Source: Flaviaestuariibacter flavus
GTDB taxonomy: Bacteria; Bacteroidota; Bacteroidia; Chitinophagales; Chitinophagaceae
NCBI RefSeq assembly: GCF_004337505.1
Contig: NZ_SJZI01000002.1
Span: 352,379 to 416,378 of the forward strand
Length of the DNA stretch: 64,000 bases
Direction: 5' to 3'
The translations under genes were made by a program, and so were the position numbers. Shown here in pieces: positions 41,037 through 51,160 of the stretch (position 1 is the first letter of the stretch; the number at the start of each line of letters is the position of its first letter). Under the pieces are notes generated by a model. That model had not been told where the DNA came from and ran no database searches. It saw only the letters and a list, made by a program, of their open reading frames with translations.

Positions 41037-41981
41037 ATGGACCTTTCCCTCGTCGTGCCCCTGCTGAATGAAGAAGAATCGCTGCCCGAGCTTACGGAGT
41101 GGATTCACCGCGTGTGCACCCAGCATGGCTACAGCTACGAGGTGATCCTCATCGACGATGGCAGCACCGACCGTTCCTGGGAAGTGATTCAACAGTTGCG
41201 TGCCGCCAACCCGAACATCAAAGGCATCCGGTTCCAGCGTAACTATGGTAAATCGGCCGCGCTCAACGAAGGCTTCAAGGCCGCGCTGGGCGATGTGGTG
41301 ATCACGATGGATGCCGACCTCCAGGATTCGCCCGATGAGATCCCCGAATTGCGCCGCATGATTCTCGAGGATGGCTTTGACCTGGTGAGCGGGTGGAAAA
41401 AAAAGCGCTACGACAACAAGCTTACAAAAAACCTGCCTTCCAAACTGTTTAACGCGGCCACACGCCGCATGTCGAAGATTCACCTGCACGACTTCAACTG
41501 CGGGTTGAAGGCTTACCGAAAAAAGGTCGTCAAGAGCATAGAAGTTTATGGCGAGATGCACCGCTATATCCCGGTGCTGGCCAAGTGGGCCGGCTTCCGG
41601 AAGATCGGTGAAAAGGTGGTGGAGCACCGCGCCCGCAAATACGGCGTAACAAAGTTTGGCTGGGAGCGCTTTATCAACGGCTTCCTCGACCTGCTGTCCA
41701 TCTCGTTCGTGGGTAAATTCTCTAAGCGACCGATGCACTTTTTCGGTCTCTGGGGAACAATATTTTTCCTGCTGGGCGCCATCAACACGCTGTGGCTGAT
41801 CGTCTCTAAAATTGCTTACCCGAACGACTACCCGCTTACCAACAAGCCGGGCTTCTACCTGGCACTTGCCTTTCTCGTGATGGGCATGCAGCTGTTCCTG
41901 GCGGGCTTCGTGTCGGAGCTCGTGGCACGTAATGCGCCGGGGCGAAACTCCTACCTCATCGAAGAAAAAGCCGGCATCTGA
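41037..41981 (+). CDS. Family 2 glycosyltransferase, dolichol/undecaprenyl-phosphate sugar type
   Basis: 314 residues. GT-A fold: DLSLVVPLLNEEESLPELTEWI start, the EVILIDDGSTDRSWEVI metal site, GYGKSAALNEGFKAALGDVVITMDADLQD region. The C-terminal part has two membrane helices (MHFFGLWGTIFFLLGAINTLWLIV, FYLALAFLVMGMQLFLAGFVSELV), the DPM1/GtrB type. It would load a sugar onto a lipid phosphate carrier. Overlaps the next gene by 1 nt (TGATGG). Confidence 0.92.
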   Translation: MDLSLVVPLLNEEESLPELTEWIHRVCTQHGYSYEVILIDDGSTDRSWEVIQQLRAANPNIKGIRFQRNYGKSAALNEGFKAALGDVVITMDADLQDSPDEIPELRRMILEDGFDLVSGWKKKRYDNKLTKNLPSKLFNAATRRMSKIHLHDFNCGLKAYRKKVVKSIEVYGEMHRYIPVLAKWAGFRKIGEKVVEHRARKYGVTKFGWERFINGFLDLLSISFVGKFSKRPMHFFGLWGTIFFLLGAINTLWLIVSKIAYPNDYPLTNKPGFYLALAFLVMGMQLFLAGFVSELVARNAPGRNSYLIEEKAGI

Positions 41982-43114
41982 TGGCCCGAATCCTGATTCT
42001 TGGTCCGGCACACCCGCTGCGCGGAGGCCTGGCAACCTTCAACCAGCGACTTGCCGAAGAATTCATACATGAAGGGCATGACTGCTCCCTTGTTTCGTTT
42101 TCGCTGCAATACCCCGGCTTCCTTTTTCCCGGAACGACGCAATACAGCGATGAGCCGGCGCCCGAAGGGCTGCGCATCCGTTCGCTGGTGAATTCGGTCA
42201 ACCCGTTCAACTGGGTTTCGGAAGGCCGCCGGCTGCGCCGCGAACGCCCCGATCTCATCGTAGTGCGTTACTGGCTGCCTTTTATGGGTCCTGCGCTGGG
42301 AACGATCCTGCGCATCGTTCGCGGCAACGGGCATACGCGTATCGTCTGCATCGCCGACAACGTAGTGCCGCACGAGAAGCGCGCCTTCGACACCGCCTTC
42401 ACCAAATATTTCCTTCCCGCGGTCGACGCCTTCGTTACGATGAGCGACAAGGTGATGGGCGACCTGAAGCGCTTCGTTCCGAAAAAACCCGCGCGGCTTG
42501 TTCGTCACCCGCTATATGACAACTTTGGCGCGCTGCTGCCGAAAGCCGAGGCGCGCCGCATGCTCGGGCTGCCGGAAGGTGACCGCATCATTCTTTTTTT
42601 TGGCTTCATCCGCAAGTATAAAGGCCTTGACCTCCTGCTGGAAGCAATGGCTGAAGCACCGCTTCGCGACAGCGATATCCGGCTGCTGGTCGCCGGCGAG
42701 TTTTACGAGGACGAAGCGCCCTACCGGGAGATCATCCGCAACAAAGGCATCGCCGACAAGGTGATCCTTCACACACGGTTCATCGCCGACCCGGCCGTGC
42801 GCCAGTACCTCTGCGCCGGCGATTTCATCGTGCAGCCTTACCGCAATGCCACGCAAAGCGGGGTAACGCCCCTGGCCTACTATTTCGAGCGCCCGATGGT
42901 GGTGACGAATGTGGGCGGTCTGCCCGACCTGGTGCCCGATCATGAATGCGGGATCGTTTGCGAACCCAACCCAGCTTCCATTGCCGAAGCGGTTGCTGAA
43001 TGCTACCGGCTGGGCGAGGATTTCTTTGTGCCGCGGCTTCGCGAAGAGAAAAAGAAATACGCCTGGAGCAATATCACGGCAGCTATCCTCGAATTAGCGG
43101 GGATGAGGAAATAG
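41981..43114 (+). CDS. Family 4-type glycosyltransferase (GT-B)
   Basis: 377 residues. GT-B features: LILGPAHPLRGGLATFNQRLAEEF (N-terminal domain), FFGFIRKYKGLDLLLEAMA, and the C-terminal UDP-binding region IVQPYRNATQSGVTPLAYYFERPMVVTNVGGLPDLV with the EX7E-like Gly-rich loop. Starts coupled to the GT2 gene (1-nt overlap). It likely extends the same surface glycan as the neighbouring heptose genes; inference. Confidence 0.9.
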   Translation: MARILILGPAHPLRGGLATFNQRLAEEFIHEGHDCSLVSFSLQYPGFLFPGTTQYSDEPAPEGLRIRSLVNSVNPFNWVSEGRRLRRERPDLIVVRYWLPFMGPALGTILRIVRGNGHTRIVCIADNVVPHEKRAFDTAFTKYFLPAVDAFVTMSDKVMGDLKRFVPKKPARLVRHPLYDNFGALLPKAEARRMLGLPEGDRIILFFGFIRKYKGLDLLLEAMAEAPLRDSDIRLLVAGEFYEDEAPYREIIRNKGIADKVILHTRFIADPAVRQYLCAGDFIVQPYRNATQSGVTPLAYYFERPMVVTNVGGLPDLVPDHECGIVCEPNPASIAEAVAECYRLGEDFFVPRLREEKKKYAWSNITAAILELAGMRK

Positions 43115-43215
43115 TCGGTGACCGTTACCGCCCTGCACCTCCGAATTTACGGCGTGCGGCTCTGCTTATTTACGAATCCACTAACTTGCCCCGCCGGGTA
43201 ACACCGCACACTACC

Positions 43216-44238
43216 ATGATCTATCGCAGCAAAGCGCCCCTCCGCATCGGTCTCGCCGGCGGCGGTACCGATGTCAGTCCTTACAGCGACCTTTACGGCG
43301 GCACCATTCTGAACGCTACCATTTCGCTCTACGCCCATGCCTCCATACAACCGCTGGAGGAGCCGAAAATCATTCTCGAGACGAATGACCGCAATGAGCG
43401 CATCGAATACGATTTCGCCCGTGAGCTTCCCATCGATGGACACCTCGACCTGCTGAAGGGCGTCTATAATGCCGTGCAGCGCGACTACGGCACCATCAAC
43501 GGCGGCTTTCACCTGTCTACATTCGTGGATGCGCCCGCCGGGTCGGGCCTGGGTACTTCATCAACGCTTGCCGTTGCCATTATCGGTGCTTTTGCCGAAT
43601 GGATGCGGCTACCGCTCGGCGAATACGACATCGCCCACTATGCCTACGTGATCGAACGCAACGAGCTGAAGATGGCCGGCGGCAAGCAGGATCAATATGC
43701 CGCCACTTTCGGCGGCGTCAACTTCATGGAATTTTATGAAGGCGACAAGGTAATCGTAAACCCGTTGCGCATCAAGCAGCAATACCTTTTTGAGCTGGAA
43801 AATAACCTGGTGCTGTACTATACCGCCACCAGCCGCGAGTCGGCGCGGATCATCGAGCAGCAGACGAAAAACGTGGTGGCCAAAAAAGAAGGCTCGATCG
43901 AGGCGATGCACCAGCTGAAGCAGCAGGCGCAGATGATGAAGGAAGCCTTGCTCAAAGGCAAGATCCACCAACTGGGCGAGATCCTCGATTATGGTTACCA
44001 GCAAAAGCGCTTGATGGCCGAAGGTATCAGCAACCCGCTGATGGAAGAGATCTACGTTACGGCGCGAAAGGCCGGCGCCAGCGGCGGCAAGATCTCCGGC
44101 GCGGGCGGTGGCGGCTTCATGATCTTTTATTGTCCCGGTAACACCAAGTTCAGCGTGGTGAAAAGCCTCGAGCGCTTTGGCGGCGTCCATCGGCCGTACC
44201 AGTTTACGGAGCATGGACTGAAGACGTGGTGCATCTGA
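43216..44238 (+). CDS. hddA: D-glycero-alpha-D-manno-heptose 7-phosphate kinase (HddA-like GHMP kinase)
   Basis: 340 residues from ATG 43216. GHMP kinase motifs: SKAPLRIGLAGGGTDVSPYSDLYGG start typical of HddA, the ATP loop APAGSGLGTSSTLAVAIIG (about 108-126), and the C-terminal KISGAGGGGFMIFYC motif. It phosphorylates the 1-position of the heptose phosphate in the GDP-heptose route. A separate gmhA follows, and the hddC-gmhB fusion completes the pathway. Confidence 0.92.
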   Translation: MIYRSKAPLRIGLAGGGTDVSPYSDLYGGTILNATISLYAHASIQPLEEPKIILETNDRNERIEYDFARELPIDGHLDLLKGVYNAVQRDYGTINGGFHLSTFVDAPAGSGLGTSSTLAVAIIGAFAEWMRLPLGEYDIAHYAYVIERNELKMAGGKQDQYAATFGGVNFMEFYEGDKVIVNPLRIKQQYLFELENNLVLYYTATSRESARIIEQQTKNVVAKKEGSIEAMHQLKQQAQMMKEALLKGKIHQLGEILDYGYQQKRLMAEGISNPLMEEIYVTARKAGASGGKISGAGGGGFMIFYCPGNTKFSVVKSLERFGGVHRPYQFTEHGLKTWCI

Positions 44239-44240
44239 GC

Positions 44241-44304
44241 GAGAAAAAGAGAACAAGAGAAAGAAAGAACAAGACAACGGGAAACTAAGTCGATGCGTCG
44301 ATGC
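44241..44304. repeat. 8-bp phrases (GAGAACAA-type and GTCGATGC-type)
   Basis: gagaaaaa, gagaacaa, gagaaaga, aagaacaa, gacaacgg (44241-44280), then gtcgatgc twice at 44289-44304. Confidence 0.7.
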
Positions 44305-44328
44305 TCAGGAAAAGTAAATGACGCGTGT

Positions 44329-44336
44329 TAGATTTG
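44329..44336 (+). promoter_or_regulatory. -7 promoter element TAGATTTG for gmhA
   Basis: TAGATTTG 16 nt upstream of the gmhA ATG. Confidence 0.55.
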
Positions 44337-44352
44337 TTCCCAACCCAAACAC

Positions 44353-44937
44353 ATGGAAAAGATCAGAAACATCATACAGGCATCGATCGACGTAAAGCAA
44401 CAGTTGCTCGAAAACGAAGAGCTGTTGCAGGCGGTTGATGCCCTAGCAACGACGATGGTGAACGCGCTTCGCTCGGGTCGTCGCATCTATTTTTGCGGCA
44501 ATGGCGGCAGTGCCGCCGACGCGCAGCACCTGGCGGCGGAGTTCTCCGGCCGCTTCTACACCGACCGCCGCGCCCTTCCGGCCGAGGCGCTGCATTGCAA
44601 CACGTCGTACCTCACCGCCGTTGCCAACGACTATAGCTTCGATGTGGTTTATGCGCGTCTGATTGATGGCATTGGCCAGGAAGGCGACGTACTCGTGGGA
44701 CTTTCCACCTCGGGTAACTCCGCCAACATCGTCCGTGCCTTTGAAACGGCACGTGAAAAAGGAATCGCAACCGTTGGCTTCACCGGCGCCTCCGGGGGCG
44801 TCATGAAGGGCCTGAGCGACTACCTCCTCAACGTGCCGTCATCCGACACGCCGCGCATCCAGGAAAGCCATATCCTGCTCGGCCACATCATTTGCCAGCT
44901 GGTGGAGGAACGTTACTTCAGCACTATGGCCGGCTAA
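44353..44937 (+). CDS. gmhA: D-sedoheptulose 7-phosphate isomerase GmhA
   Basis: 194 residues. SIS domain with FCGNGGSAADAQHLAAEFSGRF (about residues 52-73) including the catalytic Glu, TSGNSANIVRAF, and the conserved His in ESHILLGHIICQLVEE. It converts sedoheptulose 7-phosphate into D-glycero-D-manno-heptose 7-phosphate, the first step of the heptose route. Length is normal. Confidence 0.96.
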   Translation: MEKIRNIIQASIDVKQQLLENEELLQAVDALATTMVNALRSGRRIYFCGNGGSAADAQHLAAEFSGRFYTDRRALPAEALHCNTSYLTAVANDYSFDVVYARLIDGIGQEGDVLVGLSTSGNSANIVRAFETAREKGIATVGFTGASGGVMKGLSDYLLNVPSSDTPRIQESHILLGHIICQLVEERYFSTMAG

Positions 44938-44981
44938 ATCTTCCGGTTGTATTCTTTTTAAAGCAATTCTTTATCAGTCGA

Positions 44982-45008
44982 CGGTTCGCTTTGCGAACCG
45001 TTATTTTT
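44982..45008 (+). terminator. Intrinsic terminator with overlapping promoter box
   Basis: Arms cggttcgc and gcgaaccg around TTT, then TTATTTTTG. The T tract overlaps the TATTTTTG box that precedes the next gene. Confidence 0.75.
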
Positions 45009-45009
45009 G
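45002..45009 (+). promoter_or_regulatory. -7 promoter element TATTTTTG for hddC-gmhB
   Basis: TATTTTTG 14 nt upstream of ATG 45024, embedded in the T tract of the preceding terminator. Confidence 0.5.
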
Positions 45010-45023
45010 GGATCATAACATCT

Positions 45024-46352
45024 ATGAACGAACAAGTGCAAACCAATGCTTCGGGACAAAGTGCCCCGGTCGATGGACAGGCTATCACTGAAGCGATTAT
45101 CCTGGCCGGCGGATTAGGCACCCGGCTCCGTTCGGCGGTGCCCGACCTGCCGAAATGCATGGCGCCCGTTGCGGGCCGCCCCTTCCTGGGCTATGTGATC
45201 GACAGCCTGCGCCGGCAGGGAATCGAGCGTTTCGTTTTCTCCCTTGGGTACCTTTCGGAGCCCATCCAGGCCTGGCTGGCGCAGGCCTACCCTACCCTCA
45301 CCTACACATGCGTCATTGAAGCCGAACCGCTGGGCACCGGCGGTGGCATCCTGCTGGCCCTGAGCGCCGCCAATACGGCGCAGGTGCTCGTAGCCAATGG
45401 AGACACGCTGTTCGAGATCGACCTGGCAAAGCAGGCAACTGTCCACGCGCGCACAGGCGCGCAATGCACCCTAGGGCTTAAACCCATGCGCGAGTTTGAT
45501 CGCTATGGCGCCGTCGCCATCGACGCCGCCGGCATTGTAACCGGCTTTGAAGAAAAGCGTTATTTCAATGAAGGGCTCATCAACGGAGGCGTGTACCTCG
45601 TTGACCGGGAGGCCCTCACCGGCCTCGGCCTGCCGCAAAAATTTTCTTTCGAAAAAGAATACCTCGAGCCGGCCGCGCGCGCCGGCAAACTCGCAGGTGC
45701 CGTGCATGATGGCTACTTTATCGATATCGGCATCCCGGAAGACTTTGCGCGCGCACAGCGCGAACTGCAGGCACCGGTGCTCGACCTGGCGCAGGTTGAC
45801 CGCAGCTGGACCCTCCTGCTCGACCGCGATGGTGTTATCAATGAAGAATTCAAGGACCGTTATGTGCTCAACCGCGGCGAGTTCCGCTTCAGCCCCGGCG
45901 TGCTGGAAGCCATGCCCCTGCTTGCGGAGCATTTCGGCCGCATCCTCGTGATTACCAACCAGCGGGGTGTTTCGCGGGGCCTGATGAGCGAGGCCGACCT
46001 CCAGGATGTGCACGCGTTTATGACCGAAGGCATCAATGGAGCCGGCGGAACGGTTCACGGAATTTATTACTGCACCGACAAAGACAACAATTGCTTTTTC
46101 CGCAAACCCAACCCGGGTATGGCGCTACGTGCCAAAGCCGACTTCCCCGATATCGATTTCCGGAAAACCATCATGGTGGGCAACAAGCCCAGCGACATGC
46201 GCTTCGGGCGCGCGGCCGGAGCCTTCACGGTTTTCGTAACCAGCACCAACCCGAACGAGCCTTTCCCGCACCCGGATACGGACCTTCGCTTCGACAGCCT
46301 GCTCGATTTCGCAAAGGCGCTGACTGAAAAGAAAAACACGGGGCATTCCTGA
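45024..46352 (+). CDS. Bifunctional heptose 1-phosphate guanylyltransferase (HddC) - heptose bisphosphate 7-phosphatase (GmhB)
   Basis: 442 residues from ATG 45024. Residues about 20-240 are a nucleotidyltransferase: EAIILAGGLGTRLRSAVPDL, KCMAPVAGRPFLGY, and EEKRYFNEGLINGGVYL. Residues about 265-430 are a HAD-IIIA phosphatase: LLLDRDGVINEEF, VITNQRGVSRG, IYYCTDKDNNCFFRKPNPGM, MVGNKPSDMRFGRAAG. The normal GmhB zinc loop (Cys-His-Cys-Cys) is reduced to two Cys here. With hddA and gmhA, this completes synthesis of GDP-D-glycero-alpha-D-manno-heptose. Confidence 0.92.
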   Translation: MNEQVQTNASGQSAPVDGQAITEAIILAGGLGTRLRSAVPDLPKCMAPVAGRPFLGYVIDSLRRQGIERFVFSLGYLSEPIQAWLAQAYPTLTYTCVIEAEPLGTGGGILLALSAANTAQVLVANGDTLFEIDLAKQATVHARTGAQCTLGLKPMREFDRYGAVAIDAAGIVTGFEEKRYFNEGLINGGVYLVDREALTGLGLPQKFSFEKEYLEPAARAGKLAGAVHDGYFIDIGIPEDFARAQRELQAPVLDLAQVDRSWTLLLDRDGVINEEFKDRYVLNRGEFRFSPGVLEAMPLLAEHFGRILVITNQRGVSRGLMSEADLQDVHAFMTEGINGAGGTVHGIYYCTDKDNNCFFRKPNPGMALRAKADFPDIDFRKTIMVGNKPSDMRFGRAAGAFTVFVTSTNPNEPFPHPDTDLRFDSLLDFAKALTEKKNTGHS

Positions 46353-46483
46353 TTTGCAACGCCTTTGTATTTCTTAACAAATCATATGGATCCTGGAAGA
46401 TCTCCGTTCGTTCTTCCTGCGAATCTTAAGATAATTTTTGAACGCTTTTTCCGTTCTTAGAGGTGTATTTAAACACATCCTCC

Positions 46484-47470
46484 GTGAAGAAATCCGGGCT
46501 TCTTTTTTTATTGCTGATCGTCGTTTTGGGCGGGCAGCTTCGAGCGCAGAAGATTGCCAACAGCGACCTGCGCACACTGCGCGCTAAGGAAGACTCGCTC
46601 AAGAAGCTCGTCCAGGCCTTTTATATGGACGACGACCCGGCGGTGCGCCTGCGCAGCGACTCCCAGTTTGTGCGAACACTGGTGCGTAGCCTGCAGGTGA
46701 GGCATTCCTTCCAATATCCTTTTGATTCCGTTCTCGGAGTCGGCCATATTTATGCGCCCGACAGCACCTTCCGCATCTTCACCTGGGCAATCAATATCCC
46801 GGGCACATACCAACGCAAGCGCGGTGCCATCCAGATGCGTACAGCCGACGGCTCGCTGAAGCTGCTTCCGCTGCGGGATGTGACGGAATTTACCGAGCGC
46901 CCGGAGGATTCGGTACGCGGCCGCGACAACTGGATCGGCGCCGTGTATTACAACATGGTGAAGACCGAGTGGAACGGAAAGAAATTCTATACACTCTTCG
47001 GGCTCGACGATTACGGCATCAGCACGAAACGCAAATGGGTGGAAGTACTCACCTTCGACGAAGGAGGCCAGCCCCGCTTCGGCGGCAACTATTTCGACTT
47101 TTCAAAAGACAGCGTTCCGCGCAAAAGCACCGAACGTTTCTACATTGCTTACAAGAAAGAAGCATCCACGCTCGTCAACTGGGTGGATGAGCAGGATATG
47201 ATCCTCTACGATCACCTGATCTCCGAAACAAACCAGCCCGACCTGCCTTACACGATGATCCCCGACGGTGACTCCGAAGGGTTCAAGTGGGAAAATGGCC
47301 GCTGGGTGCACATCGACAAGGTCTTCCATTATAAGATCGACATGAGCGGTGCAGACCCGTTGTTGGGCAAGCCACCGATGGGCGAACCGCTGCTCGACGG
47401 GAAAGGAAATGTGGATGAAGAGAAGCTGAAGGTCAAGACCGAAAAAAACCGCAAAAAGGATCAGGATTAG
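46484..47470 (+). CDS. Exported protein of unknown function (Bacteroidota conserved)
   Basis: 328 residues from GTG 46484 (VKKSGLLFLLLIVVLGGQLRAQ, a signal peptide); an upstream GTG at 46463 adds 7 residues. The mature part contains YPFDSVLGVGHIYAPDSTFRIFTWAINIPGTYQR, then KTEWNGKKFYTLFGLDDYGISTKRKWVEVL and GFKWENGRWVHIDKVFHYKI. I do not recognise a named domain, but the pattern (beta-rich, aromatic) looks like a periplasmic protein family of this phylum. Ends with a Lys-rich tail and a terminator. Confidence 0.7.
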   Translation: MKKSGLLFLLLIVVLGGQLRAQKIANSDLRTLRAKEDSLKKLVQAFYMDDDPAVRLRSDSQFVRTLVRSLQVRHSFQYPFDSVLGVGHIYAPDSTFRIFTWAINIPGTYQRKRGAIQMRTADGSLKLLPLRDVTEFTERPEDSVRGRDNWIGAVYYNMVKTEWNGKKFYTLFGLDDYGISTKRKWVEVLTFDEGGQPRFGGNYFDFSKDSVPRKSTERFYIAYKKEASTLVNWVDEQDMILYDHLISETNQPDLPYTMIPDGDSEGFKWENGRWVHIDKVFHYKIDMSGADPLLGKPPMGEPLLDGKGNVDEEKLKVKTEKNRKKDQD

Positions 47471-47499
47471 AATAAGTTTTCCGAATCAATGACAAGGAC

Positions 47500-47527
47500 G
47501 TCCCCCGCTTCAGCAGGGGACTTTTTT
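47500..47527 (+). terminator. Intrinsic terminator
   Basis: gtcccc/ggggac stem with an inner gc/gc pair, followed by T6. Confidence 0.85.
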
Positions 47528-47612
47528 ATTGATCAGTTGCGGCTTGCCTGTTAAGTCCCGCTTCAGCCAGGCAAAGAAATTACGTCATCGTCCCTGCCTT
47601 ATTTTTACGCAT

Positions 47613-48080
47613 ATGGCAATGGAGATCGAACGGAAGTTCCTGGTCAAGAAAGACGTTTGGGAAAACTGGGAAAAAGAGCCACCGCACTACCTGCGGCAGG
47701 GCTACCTCTTCAAGGACCTGGTAAAAACGGCCCGGGTGCGGGTGAGTGATGATACCGGTTACATGACCGTCAAAGGCAAAACCATTGGCATCAGCCGGGC
47801 TGAATACGAATTCGAGATCCCGAAGCAGGACGCGGAAGACCTGCTGTCGGCTTTTTGCGATACGGTAGTCACCAAACAGCGCTATATCGTTCCCTTTGAG
47901 GGAAAGATCTGGGAGGTGGATGTCTTTCTTGAGCAAAACGAAGGACTGCTGGTAGCCGAGATCGAGCTGACCGAAGAAACAGAAACCTTTACCCTGCCGC
48001 CGTTCATTGATGTTGAGGTGACCGGCGACAAGAAGTACTACAATTCGCAGCTGGCGGTAAAGCCGTATAAAGAGTGGTAG
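47613..48080 (+). CDS. CYTH domain protein (triphosphate tunnel metalloenzyme-like)
   Basis: 155 residues from ATG 47613. The N-terminal EIERKFLVKK signature (ExExK), RVRVSDDTGYMTVKGKTIG and YEFEIPKQDAEDLLSAFC, then WEVDVFLEQNEGLLVAEIEL, give the CYTH tunnel fold. Members hydrolyse inorganic triphosphate or thiamine triphosphate. The upstream frame to 47529 adds no family residues. A bidirectional terminator follows. Confidence 0.92.
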   Translation: MAMEIERKFLVKKDVWENWEKEPPHYLRQGYLFKDLVKTARVRVSDDTGYMTVKGKTIGISRAEYEFEIPKQDAEDLLSAFCDTVVTKQRYIVPFEGKIWEVDVFLEQNEGLLVAEIELTEETETFTLPPFIDVEVTGDKKYYNSQLAVKPYKEW

Positions 48081-48143
48081 GATTTCTGGCTTCGCCCGCA
48101 ATGACAGCTTTGCTGGCGGCATCGCCTTCTGACAGGCAAAAAC

Positions 48144-48167
48144 AAGGGCCGTATTTTTACGGCCCTT
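48144..48167. terminator. Bidirectional intrinsic terminator
   Basis: aagggccgta/tacggccctt around tttt, between CYTH and the convergent lepA. Confidence 0.85.
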
Positions 48168-48208
48168 ACCAGTTAACTATTCACCTTATAAAAGAATCAG
48201 CTTCTTCT

Positions 48209-49999
<1,791 letters not shown>

Positions 50000-50026
50000 T
50001 GCAAAACCCTCCTCTTCGAAGGTTCG

Positions 50027-50034
50027 CAAAGGTA
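50027..50034 (-). promoter_or_regulatory. -7 promoter element TACCTTTG for lepA
   Basis: Minus-strand TACCTTTG 27 nt upstream of the lepA ATG. Confidence 0.55.
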
Positions 50035-50128
50035 ACGAAAAGAGCCGGCCCGCTGCGTTTTTGGTGTTAATTCCTATGGCTGTATTCCCCTTATCCGGCC
50101 AGCGCGGCATCGGAGCCGGCAAAACGGC

Positions 50129-51160
50129 TCATGCACCCGACAGCTCACGCAGGGCAGCACGCAGCCGGTCACCGGCCGCGATACCCGGTGCCAGCGCCGC
50201 CATCCGGTCCCGCATCGATGCGTATTCTTCGGGCGGCAGTGCAGCGATCCGGGCTTCCAGCTCAAAGAGACTATCCACACCGAAGCCGATCCCATATTTT
50301 TCGGCCAGCCGGGCCGCGGCACTGCCGCTGTGGCAAACCACCGGCATACCGGCCAGGATGTAGAGCGACATCTTGTGCGGGCTGATCCAGCGGGCATAGG
50401 TGCCAAGGGCGCCCCCATGCTTTGATATCTCGGTACCATCCCAGATCAGCCCGTAGGCGCCGGCAACCCGGGCAGGAAGCACCGCTGGCGGAAATGATCC
50501 ATGGTACGAACAATTGGGCGCTGTCGGGATAAAAACAGCCGGTGCCCCATACAGGTGAAAGCGCAGACCCGCCAGGCTGCCCAGCCGGGCTATGAATGGG
50601 CTCTTCTCCAGGTTGCCGGCAAAGCACAGCTCGGGTGCGGGTACCCGTTCACCGGCATTCCATGGCGCCAGGAAATCGAAAAAATCGATCGTGGCCACAC
50701 GCGCCGCCGGTAGCTTCTCCAAAAGCCAGTCGCGCATCGTATCATTGTGGGCAACGAAATGGGTCAGCCCACGGAACACCGCCAGCTCGCGCTCCAGCAA
50801 GGCGGGATCTGCGTCTTTAAGCCCGTTGATATCGGTAAGAAAGCAAATAATCCGTACATCGGTCCGGAAGCGGCGCAGACCACGCAGCAGCATCCGGCTT
50901 TGCCCGGCATATACCGGCCACTGCAGCAGCAGGGTGGCACCGCGCGGCAGGCTGGCCAGCGTTCGCAGCATCCGGATCGTACGCCGGATCTTCGCGACGC
51001 CGCTGAAGTTTTCCTGGTCGCCGAAGGCCACAGGCTGCCAGCCGTCTTCCACCAGGATCCGCTCGATGTCCACATTGCCGACGCCTCCATGCACCAGGGC
51101 ACCGCGGGCAGAATGCTCGGCCAGGAAATAAAGCCCCGTATCGATGCGTACTTCAGGCAA
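50129..51160 (-). CDS. Gtf3/galactofuranosyltransferase-like glycosyltransferase
   Basis: 343 residues with a TTG start at 51160; alternatives are lacking because the frame is preceded by the wzx end. Pattern of the Gtf3 family: IICFLTDINGLKDAD, HFVAHNDTMRDWLL, LCFAGNLEKSPFIARL, GLIWDGTEISKHGGALGTYARWISPHKMSLYILAGMPVVC. It would transfer a sugar in surface polysaccharide synthesis. Overlaps the flippase gene by 8 nt, suggesting translational coupling. Sugar specificity unknown. Confidence 0.8.
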   Translation of the reverse strand: MPEVRIDTGLYFLAEHSARGALVHGGVGNVDIERILVEDGWQPVAFGDQENFSGVAKIRRTIRMLRTLASLPRGATLLLQWPVYAGQSRMLLRGLRRFRTDVRIICFLTDINGLKDADPALLERELAVFRGLTHFVAHNDTMRDWLLEKLPAARVATIDFFDFLAPWNAGERVPAPELCFAGNLEKSPFIARLGSLAGLRFHLYGAPAVFIPTAPNCSYHGSFPPAVLPARVAGAYGLIWDGTEISKHGGALGTYARWISPHKMSLYILAGMPVVCHSGSAAARLAEKYGIGFGVDSLFELEARIAALPPEEYASMRDRMAALAPGIAAGDRLRAALRELSGA

